From assembly GCA_032209605.1 (NCBI GenBank), contig JASFXZ010000038.1:1922001-1986000 (forward strand): a stretch of DNA of 64,000 nt, read 5' to 3'. The DNA is from Mactromeris polynyma (taxonomy: Eukaryota > Mollusca > Bivalvia > Venerida > Mactridae). Positions 12,501-27,500 of the stretch are shown here, one piece after another. Position 1 is the stretch's first letter. Every line of letters begins with the position of its first letter. Made by a program: the position numbers and the translations under genes. Under the pieces are notes generated by a model, which had not been told where the DNA came from, did no database searches, and saw only the letters and a list, made by a program, of their open reading frames with translations.

Positions 12501-15500
12501 CTTATTGATTGCTTTTAACTACAAAAAGAACAACAAATTACTAGGGCTGTCATGACTACAATCAAACAGGAGATGGGTACATTCTAAAATAGGCATAGAA
12601 TTCAATTTGCTACATCATGATTTGAAACGTTTTCTTTTAAAAACGAAGATATTTTGCAGTATCATTGCTATTGTACAATTCTGAGCATAAGAAATGAAAT
12701 ACTGTAATACAGAAAATTATAATGTTCTTTTATGAATTATTGCCTTTGCAAACAAATTGTATGGCACTTACTTATACAGACCAGTGATTTTTTTGGTTCA
12801 ATTTTACAGCCGAATTTCAGCTGTTTCCCCTAGCAAAAAAGCCTTCATTTTCCAAAAAAAGTGTCTTTTTTTCCGCCAAAAAGTAAAAAAAAAAAAATTT
12901 ACTGACTTTTTTTACCATCCTGAAAATAGCACTTTGAGATGAAGAGGGAATAAAAATAATACATTCAGCAAAAGCAGAAAATTAAAACATTATACGTAAA
13001 ATAACCATGTTCATATTTTCCAAAATTTGGGACTTAAAGCGCATATTTTCCCAATTGAAAAGACACAGGCAGTAAAATTATTTTCCAAAAAAATTCACTG
13101 CTGACGTACAGTTTATCAATTACTAGCACCAAAAGAATGCAGATAATGGAAGCAGGGGTCTCACTCTACTTTAGGGGATGGAGGTCGTAACTACTAGAAG
13201 GGGGAAATTCAAGCAAACAAGAGGAATTTTTCGACATCTTTCTGGTCAATGTCAAACCATTGTGGTCCAATACAGTAATTTTATTTTCTATTTTTTGTTT
13301 AATTTTTTGGCTCTGAGGGGGGAAATGCATTTGAAAGGGGAAAAATATGCTATTTTGGTGGGAGAATGGAGCCCTTATTTGGTCCCAATAACGTAGGATT
13401 GAGAGCGTTAGGAATTGAAGGAATTCAATACTTACAGATTGAGTCGGCCAGTTGTTATAGCTGCACATGACTTTGGCAATCTCAATTAATTCTACATCAG
13501 TTTTATTAGATGAACCGATCTGTTTGATGTTGGAAGACAATAGCCCAGTCACCAGTCCTGACATAGCACTGTAATAACAAGTAACAAGATCGAAAAACAT
13601 AATTATATAGTACTTATTTTTTCTCAATTTATTGTTTAATTAATACAAGTACCATTGTACACAGATGTCCCCACTACTCGACTTTGTCACTTTGACTCTG
13701 GTTCACAGCCAGTGCGAATACACATCCTAGTATCAGAGTTAGACACATTTGAACCCGTTTTTAGACTGGTGTACGAAAAATCGATCAATATGTAGTAAAC
13801 GGTGCGCACATGTAAACCCGTTGAAACGGTACGGATCGGACGGGTTTTACAACATTCATTGCTGTTTTACGCTCAACGATTGTCTGCACATTCGCTTGTT
13901 GGACATTTAAACTTTGTTTGTGTCGTCAAAAAGGCATTTCAGGTGTTAATGTTAAAGTAAATCATAATTTTTAAATGTTATTTATCGAAATACGCCAATT
14001 ATTTGCCCATTTGCTAATTTTTAAAATTGGTAAGCCATTAGGTTGCCAGCACGATAAAATTCAACGTACATGTAATGCTTGAAAGCCTGTCGGACTGGCA
14101 ATCAAATGATTGATAACAAGATTAGTTAAATAAATAAACGTTAAGATCAACTCGCCCGCACACACATTGATTAGAAGTGAAGGCGGTAAACTAAAACCGG
14201 TCCTATCATAGTCCAGGTTGAACTGTAGTCATACATGCATGCTTTGAAATTAACATTGATGACACAGTGCAATACTTGTACAATCTAGGGTTGACAAGTC
14301 TTTACTGCCCCAGTCTTTCTGCGCTTTCAGCGCATTGATTTAACTAAGTCGAGGGTACCAACTAGTTAGTACCAACATTGCACATATTGGACAAAGCAAC
14401 ACACAAACCCAGGGAGTACAACCTCACATGCGACTCTGGCTCATACTTCTGCAGATACGTGAGACACTATATTGTTTGACAATTGGAAGGACAGACAAAA
14501 AGACCAGAGCAAATCTATATGACCCCCCCCCCCCCTCCCGCTTGTATGAGGGGGATAAAAATCTCATAATGGCGTGTCAAATGAATCTACAAATGCTGCT
14601 GAATTTTAGATGAAGATAATTATGGACAAACTACTAACCTAATGTCCGCCAACGTCATTGCATCTGAACTTTTCTGTTTCAACAATTCTTTCACAACCCA
14701 TTTTTTCTGAAATTACAATTGAATCAAAAGACTGTGTAACAAAATCCCATCAGATTTTACAGCACACGAGAAAAATGTTCTTATCTATACAATTCACAAT
14801 TGAATGTTGTTTTATCTGCATACAGCAAATATTTTTAAAGTTTTGATCTTTGTTTTCAGATATTGTATCAATGATGTTTCCATTTTTATTCAATTCTACT
14901 CACAGTCAACTCACAGATTGTCATCCATCTAGAAATGACTCAGGTAGAACAGAAATACTCAGGTGTAACAAATAATAAGGTGGAACAGAACAATTCAGAT
15001 GGAACAAAATATTCGGGGTGAAATAGAAATACTGAAATAGAAATATAATTATATAGGTGGAACAGCAATACTCAGATTTCAGCAAATCTGCAGAAGTCTT
15101 ATTCCTGCTGATACTTAAATGATTGGACAGATTACAAAGTTATGACTTACTCAAAGACTCAAGTTCAGGGAACTAAAATTATAACAAGATAAAAACTGAC
15201 CATAAGAAATTTTGATTATGAAATCGTATTATTGGCTCAGAATAATTATGATCAGGGTGCACATAATCTGCCTCTTTAGAAAACTTGGAGTTGATAAATA
15301 ATGGTCCCTTTGTAATAAACAAGGTCAGAAAAGTCCTTAGCAGGGAGACTACATGGGTAGCAAGTCCATTTTATTCAGTCTAGACATTTTGCATATATCA
15401 GATTTGATGAAATTGGCAGTGTCTAATGCATTTGGTTTTTAGCAAGGGGTTCGTCAGAATCTGTTGGTCTGGGTTGAATATATACGGGATGCATTTGTGA

Positions 15501-18500
15501 ACATTTGTGAAAATCCCCCCAGAAATGACAGATTAATGGTTGGGACAAACCAAATACATACATTTGCTGTGCATCCATCAAAATATTTAAGAATTAAGAA
15601 CACATGTTATAACATTATAGTTTATGTTGCAAAATACGTTAGTTTTCAATGGATTGCATTGAAACATGGCATATAATCAACATTAAGGTACTGTTTACTT
15701 CTTCTCCATCCATCCTTCTGATTGTCTATACCATTTCCTTGTATAAAATCTCCTATATTATTTAATATACTGACATAACAAAGTGTTCTTGAAAGAATAA
15801 TTGTGATAGATAAATCTATGCCAATATGACGTCTGTGATATGCAGTGAGCCTCTTGCTGTCAGCACTTTCAGTTCTTTGATTATTTCTAGATTTTTACTT
15901 GGTATTCATTACTTACCTGGGAATTGGTCATGGCAACATCTGAAGAAGAATTTGTTATTCCAAGATCAGTCAGGAGATCCGAGGAACTGGATAAGGAAGA
16001 TTTCAGCTCTTTAAGTGAAACCTGCTTCATTATTTCTTTGGAGTCAACTATAGCTGAGAGTTTACCATCACTAATCATCTGAAAAATGGATTTTAGTTAC
16101 AGGGGTTCTAACAACAGAATGTTCTCAATCCTGAAGATTTGCAGTTTCATCATTGAGCAGAAGTCATGTCAAGTGATCTCAATCACTGAGCTGCTCTTAT
16201 AGAAGTTGCAATGACCCACATTCGTACACAAAACGTTTCGTACCAGTCACAATTCGGCCCCCCCCCCCCAAAAAAAAATCATCAGATTTACATTGATCTA
16301 AAAGTAAATCTTGAACTTTAGAACCCCTGTAGTTAGAAATATAGTTGGTACTAGTGTAATATAAGACTTGGTTCCAATCTTGAGTGTTATACATTAATCA
16401 CAGGTTATTCACATTGCACCACCAAGCAGGATATGGGTACCAGCAGATAGTTGAGGTTCAGTGTACAAAATTTATACTAATTGTGTTAAATGATATGAAA
16501 TTAATTGAACATGTAGCTACATACTGTTAAAAATTGAATTTAGAGCCATTTAAATGACAGGTTTTTACAGAAGAGCAAATTTGAGCCATGATCTATCATT
16601 CATGCACAATAGCTATGCCATAATACATCCATATGATTCATGTAGGACAGTTGTCAGTTGTTTACTTAAGACGAGATTAGCACTGGTTGGTAACCAAAGA
16701 GCACATGTTAGGTCAACCGACTGATGTACATAACTGTTGAAAACCAGCATAAAACTCCAACCAAATCTGGATTATCATGTATCTTTACAACTTGACAGCA
16801 CTAGATGCCCAAGGGCAACATGTCGAGCCCGCCAATTGTCAAGCAAATAAGACAATACGGTTATATGATGCTACAATGTATATACAATGCATATCTATTA
16901 TACCTATGTTTTACCTTTGACCTCTAAGTGTGATCTTGATCTTTGAGTTACGAGTATGCGTCTTAAATGTGACACACATTCTCATCATGAACATTGTCAT
17001 ATTCTGGAAAAGATGTTTCAAGACCCTTTTTTGACATCTAAGTGTGACATTGACCTTTGAGCTACATACATGGGTCTTGTGCTCAACACACCTTGTCTTC
17101 ATGGTAAACATTTGTGCGAAGTACATGTAGTGTGATAAACCCCCAAAAATGGCAGTGTTATAGTCCGGACAAGATGTTTACCACCCAAATTTTACATTTG
17201 ACCTCGAAGTGTGACCTTGACCTTTGTTAAAGACATTGGTCTTGGAAGTGACCAGCTGTCTCAAGGTGAACATTTGTGCCAAGTAAACTCAAACCCCTCT
17301 ATAACTGACAGTATTATCAGTTGAACAAAATGTGTTAGACCCATTTTTGATATTTGACCTCTCTGTGTGACCTTGACCTTTGAGCTTCATACACAGGTCT
17401 TGCGCGTGACATGCTGCATCATCATGGTGAACATTTGTGCCAAGTTACTTGAAAATACCCCCAGAAATGACAGATTAATGGTCGGGACAAACCAAATCCT
17501 GACGGACGCACCCACCCACCCACACACATTGAACCGCCATTGTGGCAACTTTGTAAAGCTCACCGCAAGCGGGCTCGACAACAATCTTTCTACTTACCTT
17601 TCTAGCAAGTTTTCCCATTACAGCACGTTTTTTCGACCTACCACCTTTTTTCGATTTTTTCAAATCCTTTTTGATTGACTCAAGATTAGATTCTAAATCT
17701 GCTGCACTTATCTGGTCAAACTTTTCCATGGGCAAGTCTGTTACCATAGCACCAAGATTTGCAACAACATCTGCAGTAATTGGTGCTTCTTTTCCAAAGC
17801 ATTTACCCACAACGAAGTGCATCTAAAATTGTGATTTTAAACTTGACCAAGGGAGTTGTATAACCGATTCTTTTAATACATTGCTACTATCTAAAATTAA
17901 AATTGGTGCCTTAAAATTCACTGTGTTAACTTTAGTACTGAAATACCTGAATCACATAACTTGAAGATTTCATTTAATTATCAAATTATGTGTTAATTCC
18001 AGCCTGCAAAATAAATCTATGAACCAACTAAAGTTGGACAAATATTTTTACCAAAATGTACTCTTTGTACATAACTGTGCTTAGTGTATCACCTCTGTGC
18101 AACTGCTTGCCAAGAAACAACTATTACCCCCAAATACTGTCACCCACTCAGTCTGCGAGCCATGATGAGGATGTGCAACTACACTTGATGCTTATCAATC
18201 CTGTGAAGTGTAGCTGAAATCCAACCAGCAGTATTGGAAATGAAGCGAGGACAAGCTAAATGTGGACGGACTGACAGGCAGACAGACAGACGCCGAATGC
18301 AAAAACATATGTACAAAATAATTACCTTGATGAAGGGGTTATAATCTACTGGTGGGGGTCAAAAATCTATTTAAATTCTGCAGGTTGCCCCTTTATTTCC
18401 AACTGTCAATCCTACTCCCAAGGGAGATTTTTCTGGAATAGGCCTTTTAAATATCGAACACTTCCTTAAAATTATAACATCCTTCCTACAGCAAAGCCCT

Positions 18501-21500
18501 TTAGAGGTTGCAAAGTTTGACTATCACCAAGAGGTTGCTCTTGTTCTTTCCAAAAAGGTCAAATTGGTAGAAAATTCAGATTCTTACTACAGGAAAGACT
18601 AATACTGTCATTGAAGAGTGAGATCATTGTTTGAAAGAGGGCTGCTCTGGAGAGGTTGAACTGGGTATTAAATTAGGCAAACAAAAAGATGACTCATTAC
18701 TCCCTTACCATATTTGATGCAACACCATGTGACTTGAACAGTGAGATACACACTTTATCACAAAGAACACTTTGATTGAGTTGTTTGAAAAAATTCATTT
18801 TCAGCATTGGCAGGAATTGTCCAAATGACTGTTGTAACGTGTCGCACGTGATGTTTACTGGAAGTGTCAAACATTTTCTTGCAGCATAATTGCTCACCTG
18901 TGATAGAAAAATACAACAGGGGTGTCACTATTAGTCATGAAGTAGAATTACTGAAAGTAGACAGAAGTCTGGGGTTACTCCTTTACTTATGATCATTCAC
19001 ACAAAAAAAGTAGTGGGTAATTTCCCTCTGTACAAGAATAAGAATGACATTAAATGTGGAAGTTTAAATCTTTAATGGCTTTTTATATTGATTACACTAT
19101 GTTAATTCTGACAACCAATCTACAAGGAAATGACTGGAAATTCATAGTTAGTTAAACTACAAATACATAGAGCTAATAAATGTGTTCATCACAACTTGTT
19201 TCCCAAAAGAGATTGGAATCTACTTTCCAGTGATATTGTACGTTCCAGTGGTTTTTTTTGCCTAATTTCGGGCCAAAATTCCCAATGGCAAAACATGTTT
19301 CATTCCTAAAATTTCAATGAAAATTCCCAATCGGATAGAGTTAAATAAAAAAAAATTAAATTGAGCCGAAGATCGCTTCAGTTTTCACTCACGGTGACCA
19401 AATTTTACACTTCATAATCGTGATCAGCAAGGTGCTTATTTTTATACCCAGCTTTCACTTGGTTACAATTTAATCAAACATCTAACCCAAAACAATGTCG
19501 CACAATGGTACTCTACATGTACAAACAAAAATCGATGAAAAACTAAGCAACATTTGCAAAAACTTGTTTTGTTTAAGCAGCAAACAGTTAGTCAATCGAC
19601 AAAACTTACAGACGAGGCTTCAACTTCAACGGAGCAAACGGCGAGTCAAGACGGACTTGCTTAAGAAAATTTGCAACATCTTTCGGGACATGCGAGAGAG
19701 ATCTGTTAAATTCTAGTTATACATGGACACAACAGTTACTTACTTATGAAGCTTATGTTTCACTATCACATTAAAGTTTCAATTTCATTATATATTTGGT
19801 TTTGTGTTCTATCTATAGACTAGTTTATCTATTGCTGACAGAAATCATTGCCTTTTTAAAAAGTTGAAATTCCAAATTTTAGTAAAAACAATGCATTTTT
19901 CTTATCTAAAAGGCCCTGTGGCCCCATTCCCAAAATTCTGCAACAGCAACTCTGGATATAGATTGTCATTTTCTGTACTGTTGTGTTTACTTCCGTTACT
20001 ATTTTAAGGATCGGAAATACCACGTTTACATAGCAACGACGTTAAGAAATTTCTTACGACAAAATTGTAACGGAAGATATTTCTTAAACTTATGATAAAT
20101 TCCTAGCTAAGATATTTCTAAGAGGCTTTATGAATAAGAATTACGACTGAAAAATATTTTACTCTTAGCTACGAAATTTCTTAAAGTTTACGAAATTTCT
20201 TACGAAAAAATCTAAGATGCTTTATGAATACCGCCCCTGGACAAAAACTATTTTAAAGTTTTCTATTAAAAAATATATTTTTAGCTCCTGCAAAAGACCA
20301 CAACCATTTGAACAATTTAAGAGGACCATAAAATGTGGTTTAGAAGATGTTGTTTGAATGAAAAGTTAACAGACTGACACATACACGGACGCACACAACG
20401 GACAAATTGCCATGACATACGCTCTCTGGACTGCGGCCGGTAGAGCTAATGAAAACACTTGTCTATGATGTCATATTGATTGTCAAGTTAGCAATTAGCC
20501 CTTTAACAAATTTGTATCAATTTTCAAAGCATAAATTCATACGATATTTGTTTGAGGTAAACTATTGGTTTGGCATGAATATATTGCATTGAATTTTGAG
20601 ATAAATGAAATATAAATATATATACAGGCTTGATCGAGTATGCAAAATTGTGATAATAGCTTTAATATAGCATAGCGTCATGTACATGAAGGTAGTTCAG
20701 ATTGTGAACCATTTACCCAGATTCTTTATATATGAAGTTTACTTAAGCATAAAATACTCAAATACGAATAAGCAGAAATGCACTTACATAATGCAAGTTA
20801 GTTTTCGATTGAAACACAATAAAAATAGACCCATGTAAGAACATGTTGAAGTAAAATTTAACAAAATTTGTAATGTGTATATGTGGCTGCGACTGCGATT
20901 TTTGGGCTAGTGGGTCAAAATTCACATTTTAAGTTTATTATATAGTTGTAACCATTGATGTTTAAAATTCAAAATACTGAAAATTTCAAGTTGATATCTT
21001 GAATATTCAAATCCCAGTATTAAAGCCACCAGACAGTTAAATAATAAAGGTTACTGTTTGCCTATCCGCTTGGTGCCTGCCAATAATGGATACAAATGTG
21101 AAGTTAATGTGCTCAGCGATAATGTGCATTAGCAGTCAGAAATATATGGAGGTTATATTTTACTAAATGGCTTGCCATAGTGTTTGCAACCATAGATGTC
21201 ATTCCTAAACTTTGCTATGCAGTAGCATTCCAAGTTGTCAGCTGCACTAGCATCTACATAAACTGATACTTGCTTTTCAACTGACAACGTCACGGTTGTT
21301 TTGTCTTGTTGTGAATGTGGGAAATTCAAACATTGAACATTCTGCAGCTCAATATGAATTCAGAATCAGACATACGAGATATTGTGTACTGAATGGTACT
21401 CCCTTGACTACACTTCAAAGCCAGTTCAAATTTGAAGGCGGTCATCAAGTTGGTATCTAATGTACACAAACACTTTTAAAACATGGCGATCTTGTCACTT

Positions 21501-24500
21501 CTGGGTTAAATTTGCATTCGAAAGCACATACATTTCATAAATCAGACGAATTAAAAAAGTTTAAACGAAAGATTACTTACAAAATGATGTTTGTTGATAC
21601 TGTCGTATGTATTTCTTTTGTTGACATACACGAACATGGCGAAATAAACAATTTTATCCCCAGTCATCGTATCCAACATGAAACCTCTCAGGGGAGATCA
21701 CTACCGACTAAATCGCAAGTAAATCGTTTCCGTATGGTCTCACAAAACTATCAAATTGATGTTATTGTAAGTTTATTAACACAAACAAATTAAAATAATG
21801 TTAGTTCCGATCCGACAGAGCGAGTTAACTCGTCAATTTGAATGAAATTTATTTACAATGTTTACGTCACGTTTTCTCAATGACGTAATTTGCGCCACTA
21901 GCCCAAAAATCGCAATCGCAGCCACATATATGAATAGATAACATGTATACAGTAAAACCTCAATAATAAGACCACCGTTGGGACCCTTGAAACTGGTCTT
22001 CCTATTGAGGTGGTCAAAATATTGAGGTTGAATAAAAAGCAAAACAGTCAAATTGAACTCAAAAATTGTGGTCGCATTTAGAGGTGGTCGTTTTTTGGGG
22101 TGGTCTTTAGGTGAGGATTTACTGTAAAGATATAACTTTGAGCCTACCCATTTACTGAATCCTCCGAATTCTACAATCATATTTCCAAGATCACACCCAA
22201 CTGTGTCTATTGCTGACTTTATTCTTTTATCAGGCACACACAAGGAAAACATACTCAGGCTGAAAACAAACAAAAATTGGATGCATATTGGAAGAGTAAG
22301 TAATCATTGAGATAGTGACCATCAAACATGTCTGTACCAAGTTCAAGGAAAACGCAAATACTTTGAATTAGAAATTTGAGAGGTCAAATATATATGTATC
22401 ATACCCTTATTTCCACAACACAACCTTCAGGGCCATGGTCTGCCTTTTGAGAAAAATGTCTTTTGATAACTTAGGAGTTTGGTGATTGTGATTTACACAA
22501 GTTCTACAAGTTCCACACAATAAGACAAAATGATGGAACTTGTTGAGACAAAGACAATTACAATTATTCCAAAAGCATTCAATTGCAAATTATAGATATG
22601 ACCTCGTGAAAATCAGATGACCCTAAATTAGTCTACCTTTCTAATGATGAATTTCACTGCATATAAAACACCGACCAAGCAAAGACCTAAATAATAAAAG
22701 CCTTCGTCATTCTTCAACTTAAGTTCTGCATAAAATATCCTTACAAACATGACCTTCAGTCTTTTTAACAACTTATAATTTCATAGTCATTGTGACTAAA
22801 TAAAGATACTAGGCATCTTCGATATTTGACAGTAATAGTACAACATCATTGTAAAATAAGAAAAAAATCAAGACCATACCTTTTTAAATCATCAGCTGAA
22901 TTTATTGGATACAGACGACTATTTTTTCCGGCAACCATTTTTGAAATCAAGGTCATACCACATGGTTTATTACTTGGAAAAAGTCGTTGAACTGCTCGAA
23001 GTAAATCGCCATATGATGAAGCACCAGCTTCACCCTTTTCATTTGCCACCGGCAACTCTAAGACTCTCCCACATGTCCATGGCATGATTGAAAGCAATTT
23101 TCTGTCTTCATGCACCTACATTATAAATTATGTAACTTCATTTTTATCCACTTACACATAAAAAGTTTAAACATTTTTTAATGAAGTAAATCACCAACAT
23201 ATTCCAATCCCATTACAGATAATGCCTGCAAATAAATTGAAGGTTACAAGGTCATTCCATTCAAATTATGACACTGGAATTAACACATGAGCGCCGCTGT
23301 ACAATTTCCAACCTTCAACTCCATGTGGTCACTTTGTTTTCATATTGCCTTATGGGGCAAATATTGCGTACAGTCAGTATATGGTGACGTCACACTTGAT
23401 GTTTTTCTGGAAATGACGTCACTTATAGAAGAGGTTGGAAATCGTACAGCGGCGCTCATATACAATGTTTTAAACTACCTGATTATATTGCTTACAAAAC
23501 GAAAATAGAATAAAAATTCATAGCAGAAAATCAAAATGTGTCCTCATGATAAGAATGCTCTCCTTGTGATGTAACTGAATGTGTAATGTTTTCATGGCAT
23601 TCAGTTATCGTAACCAGTTTGCCTGGAATAAATTATCAACCAGTACAAACTTGGCCCTTCGTTAAGCAATTTACAACTACCCCACATATGAATAAGAGGT
23701 GGAGAAAATGACCTTGTCCAAAACAGATGACCTTGACCTGCCCAGCTTTACTGAGTGGGTGTCATTGTAATGTGAAGATAACAAAAAAAATATTGGTCAC
23801 TATACCAATGCAGGTTCAATTTTCTGGCAAGCAGGTGTTGGTGCACAGAACATCAGGTATTTCACTCTATTCCAGTTCGAGTTCAGTTTTTTAGGTGAAC
23901 GGTACTTTTGAAACAATCTCTGACAAATAGCTTTCAATCGGGCGTGTTGGTTATTTCCCATCATAAACATTGGTAGTAAGCTGTTGTCAATCTGTGAACT
24001 CTGTAATGATATAAATTGAAAGATAATTTATAAACTGGCATTGCAAAGCCATAAATGCTAGCTCCTTCACCAAGAAGTGATAATGATGAAACATTAAATT
24101 TAGCTTAAATTTCATGTGAGAAGTAGTATGGAATATACTTCATTATAAATTTTTAAACAGGACAGGGCACTTGTTTGCCATTATGTGACTGTTAATGGGT
24201 AAATATCCTCTATTCAAGTAGTATGACATTTGCCTCTATTCCCTTATGAAATATTCCTCTCGCTAAAATGAATGGGAATTCTTACAGGATTAATTAGTGT
24301 TGATCTACATTTTTTTGAACATCAAGGGTTGTCCGGAAAGTTCATAGACACATACTGTCCCAGGCTTAATAATCATTTAAAAAAGAAGAAACACCATTCT
24401 ATGTATGCACGCTATACAATGCATGGATATGCAAATAATCAACCATTTTCTTTGACAAACTAAATAATTACAGCAGTTTTTGTATAATCATATAAGCAGC

Positions 24501-27500
24501 AGTGGAGCACGTCACAACGTACTTATACATGAAACAAATGACGTCAATCTGTCAGCATTGTTACTCCTCAAAATATTCATCATTGCATTTTATCTGCCCA
24601 TCAACCCGTTTGCTATACACCTGAGAATACCAGTCGCTCTCAATTCTGGATTGTTTTGTGATGTTGAGACTCTAAGCTCATCAAAGTGTCTGAATTTTCT
24701 ACCTCAAAGTTGTAACTTTATAAAGGGGAAAATGGTGAAATCCATGGGCACTAGGTTCGGACTGTAAGGTGAATTATCTTCAGTTTCTTCTCCCCCATCA
24801 TTAAATCGTTTAAACCATTTATAAACAAGTGTCAGTGAAACATTTGATGGCTTTGAAGAAGAATTAAGTAATTTTACAGTTTCCACAGGCATTTGTCCGA
24901 GTTATACACAAACGTTACAAAAGCTCGCTGCTACACCCTAGCGTCTGACATCGTCATGATTTTCGAACTTTCATATATGAACGCTTCAAACAGTATCTTA
25001 CAAAATGCTCATTATTAATGCAAGGATGTTAATATCATAACAACAAGTCGTCTGTAAAGACCGTCACGTCATCAAGTATTTTCAATAACATTGCCCGCTA
25101 TTTCTATGTAAAAATGACTCATTTTAACAACTGCACTAGTTCGGATAAAAGCTCCAATTTATACGAGCTCCAGTTATACCCATATGAGGTTGCTATGGAA
25201 ACAATTACACAGGTATCGTTATCATAATTACAAAAATAATTTAATTGTGTGAATAAGTGAACGTTTAAGAATTGTGTGATGTAAAGCTATAAGCATTGTA
25301 ATAGCATGTGTTAGGAAAAAATAAAGGTTGTCTACGAACTTTTGTCAAATTATACTGCATATTTGCATACTTCAGTTATGAAAATGATTGGAATTTTATA
25401 AGTGTCAGTTAATTTGTGACTAAAGGCAGTTAAGAAATTCACACTTTTACAAAGCATTTTGTGGTCAGTAATTAAAAAACTAATTTGAACTTAATTTGAG
25501 TACAAATTACTTAAGTTTTTTATGAACCTGGGGCTGGGAGGTGCTCTACTTTGCTCAACCACTATAACCCGACTTCTTGGTGTTAGAGCTATTGTATAGC
25601 AGACTTAAGGTGGTGAAGTCGCCATGTGTTTTGACATGTTTATCGATATACACATTTATGTTTGTTTGTTTCATCGGGTTTAACGCTGTTTCTCAACGAT
25701 ATTTCAGTTATATACGGCGGCCGGTTCACCTAACCAGTTTTTCCTGGACTGAAATCTAACCAGTACTAACTTACCCTTCCACAAGGAGCCGGCAACTTCT
25801 CCACATGAGGAGGAAAATCAACATTTTTATCAAATTTTCATGGAAGGGTATGACCTGTTGCGACCGTGAATCCAACCCGGATTACACATTTATGGAGTAA
25901 CGACTATACACTGTATAATAAAGTTGTACATTTAGAATGACTTGATGATATTTTACACACAAAATTCTGTTAAGTATTTTTTAATATCAATAGTATTTTT
26001 GGAAAGGAGAGAGAGTATACTAGGTTATGCTATCGATTTTTTTTCAAAATTATATCAATAAAAATATAAACAAAAGATGTTTGTAAAACATTATGCCTCC
26101 TGTGATCTTGACCTTTGACCCTGTGACCCCAAAATCATTAGGGTTATTCTGCTACCCATGATGAATGTGTGGACCAAGTTTGAGTATGATAGGTATAGGT
26201 CAAGGGATTCTTGAGTTATTGATTGGAAACGAAAAGGTTACGGACGGCCGGACGGACCGACATGTGAAAACCAATATGCCCTCTTTTCTCTCACCCCTTT
26301 TTTCTGTTGTTGTTATTTTGGAATAAAAACTTAGTTAAAAAAAAAATTATGTTTTTCTGAAAAAAATCTCGATAGCATGAGGTACATTTGATTATAATCT
26401 TTGTATACATGTGTTTCTTTTGCAAAATTAAGGCTTGTGCAATTAACCTGATTTACTGGACCAACATGTTTCATCGGGTTTAACGCCGTTTCTCAACGAT
26501 ATTTCAGTTATATACGGCGGCCGGTTCACCTAACCAGTTTTTCCTGGACTGAAATCTAACCAGTACTAACTTACCCTTCCACAAGGAGCCGGCAACTTCT
26601 CTGGACCAACATGTACAATTTGACAGTACCAAGAGTTCAAACATTTTCATTGTTTTTCAACATTTTTACAAAATTATAGCAGTATTAGTTTAAGGACGGT
26701 ATAACGATAAAACAGTGTAAATTTCACCTTGCTATAATATGTAGTTGCTAAAAAGCAAATATGGCTATTTTCTAGGGTATATATCGCCTTAAGTTATAAA
26801 TGTTACTTTTATACCAGATGTAAAATTAATTTCTGCAACACAATATAATCAAACAAATTCATTAACATATTAATGTGTCAAAAAAAATGCAATAAATTCA
26901 TAGCTTAATGAGACAGGTCCATAATCTTGCATCATAAAATACAATGTACCCGGTAACTGAACAACCACACGGCTCATCAAATTTTTACCAATGATACATA
27001 AAATTTCTAAAAATGTTTTTCTGTGTAATTTAATTTTATAAACATTAAATGTATCGATTTTCTCTACTTTTTGATAATAAACATATATGTATAACCAGAC
27101 TAAAATATTGTTTTCTTTATACTCTTACGTTTGAACCTGGATCAGTTGAAGTGTGTTCTCCGGTAGAACTCTTGTTGACTTGTTGGTCATTGGTTGAGTT
27201 ACCCAATTGTTGGTCCAAGTTTGAATGATCAGTTGACCCAGATGATTGCTGATCCTTACCACGACATTGTTTAGATGTACAATGTGGCTGCTGTTGCATT
27301 TCTTGAACCTCCATCTCCACAGAAACCTTGGATGCATTGGCCATCTGATCAATGCTACAAATAAGGTTTAAGCAGTAATGACAGTGGACTAGGCTATTTT
27401 AGACATTCAATGCAACCACCCAAAGCCTATTATAAAAATTGCTAGGCATGACCCTAAGAATTAAGTGGGTAGTTAGTGATGGCGGGATTATTGAAAATAC

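Noticed and set aside
19240..19970. hAT-like element starting CCAGTGGTTTTTTTTGCC
   Set aside because: The possible right end (GCAACTCTGG) pairs for only a few bases and no target duplication is visible.
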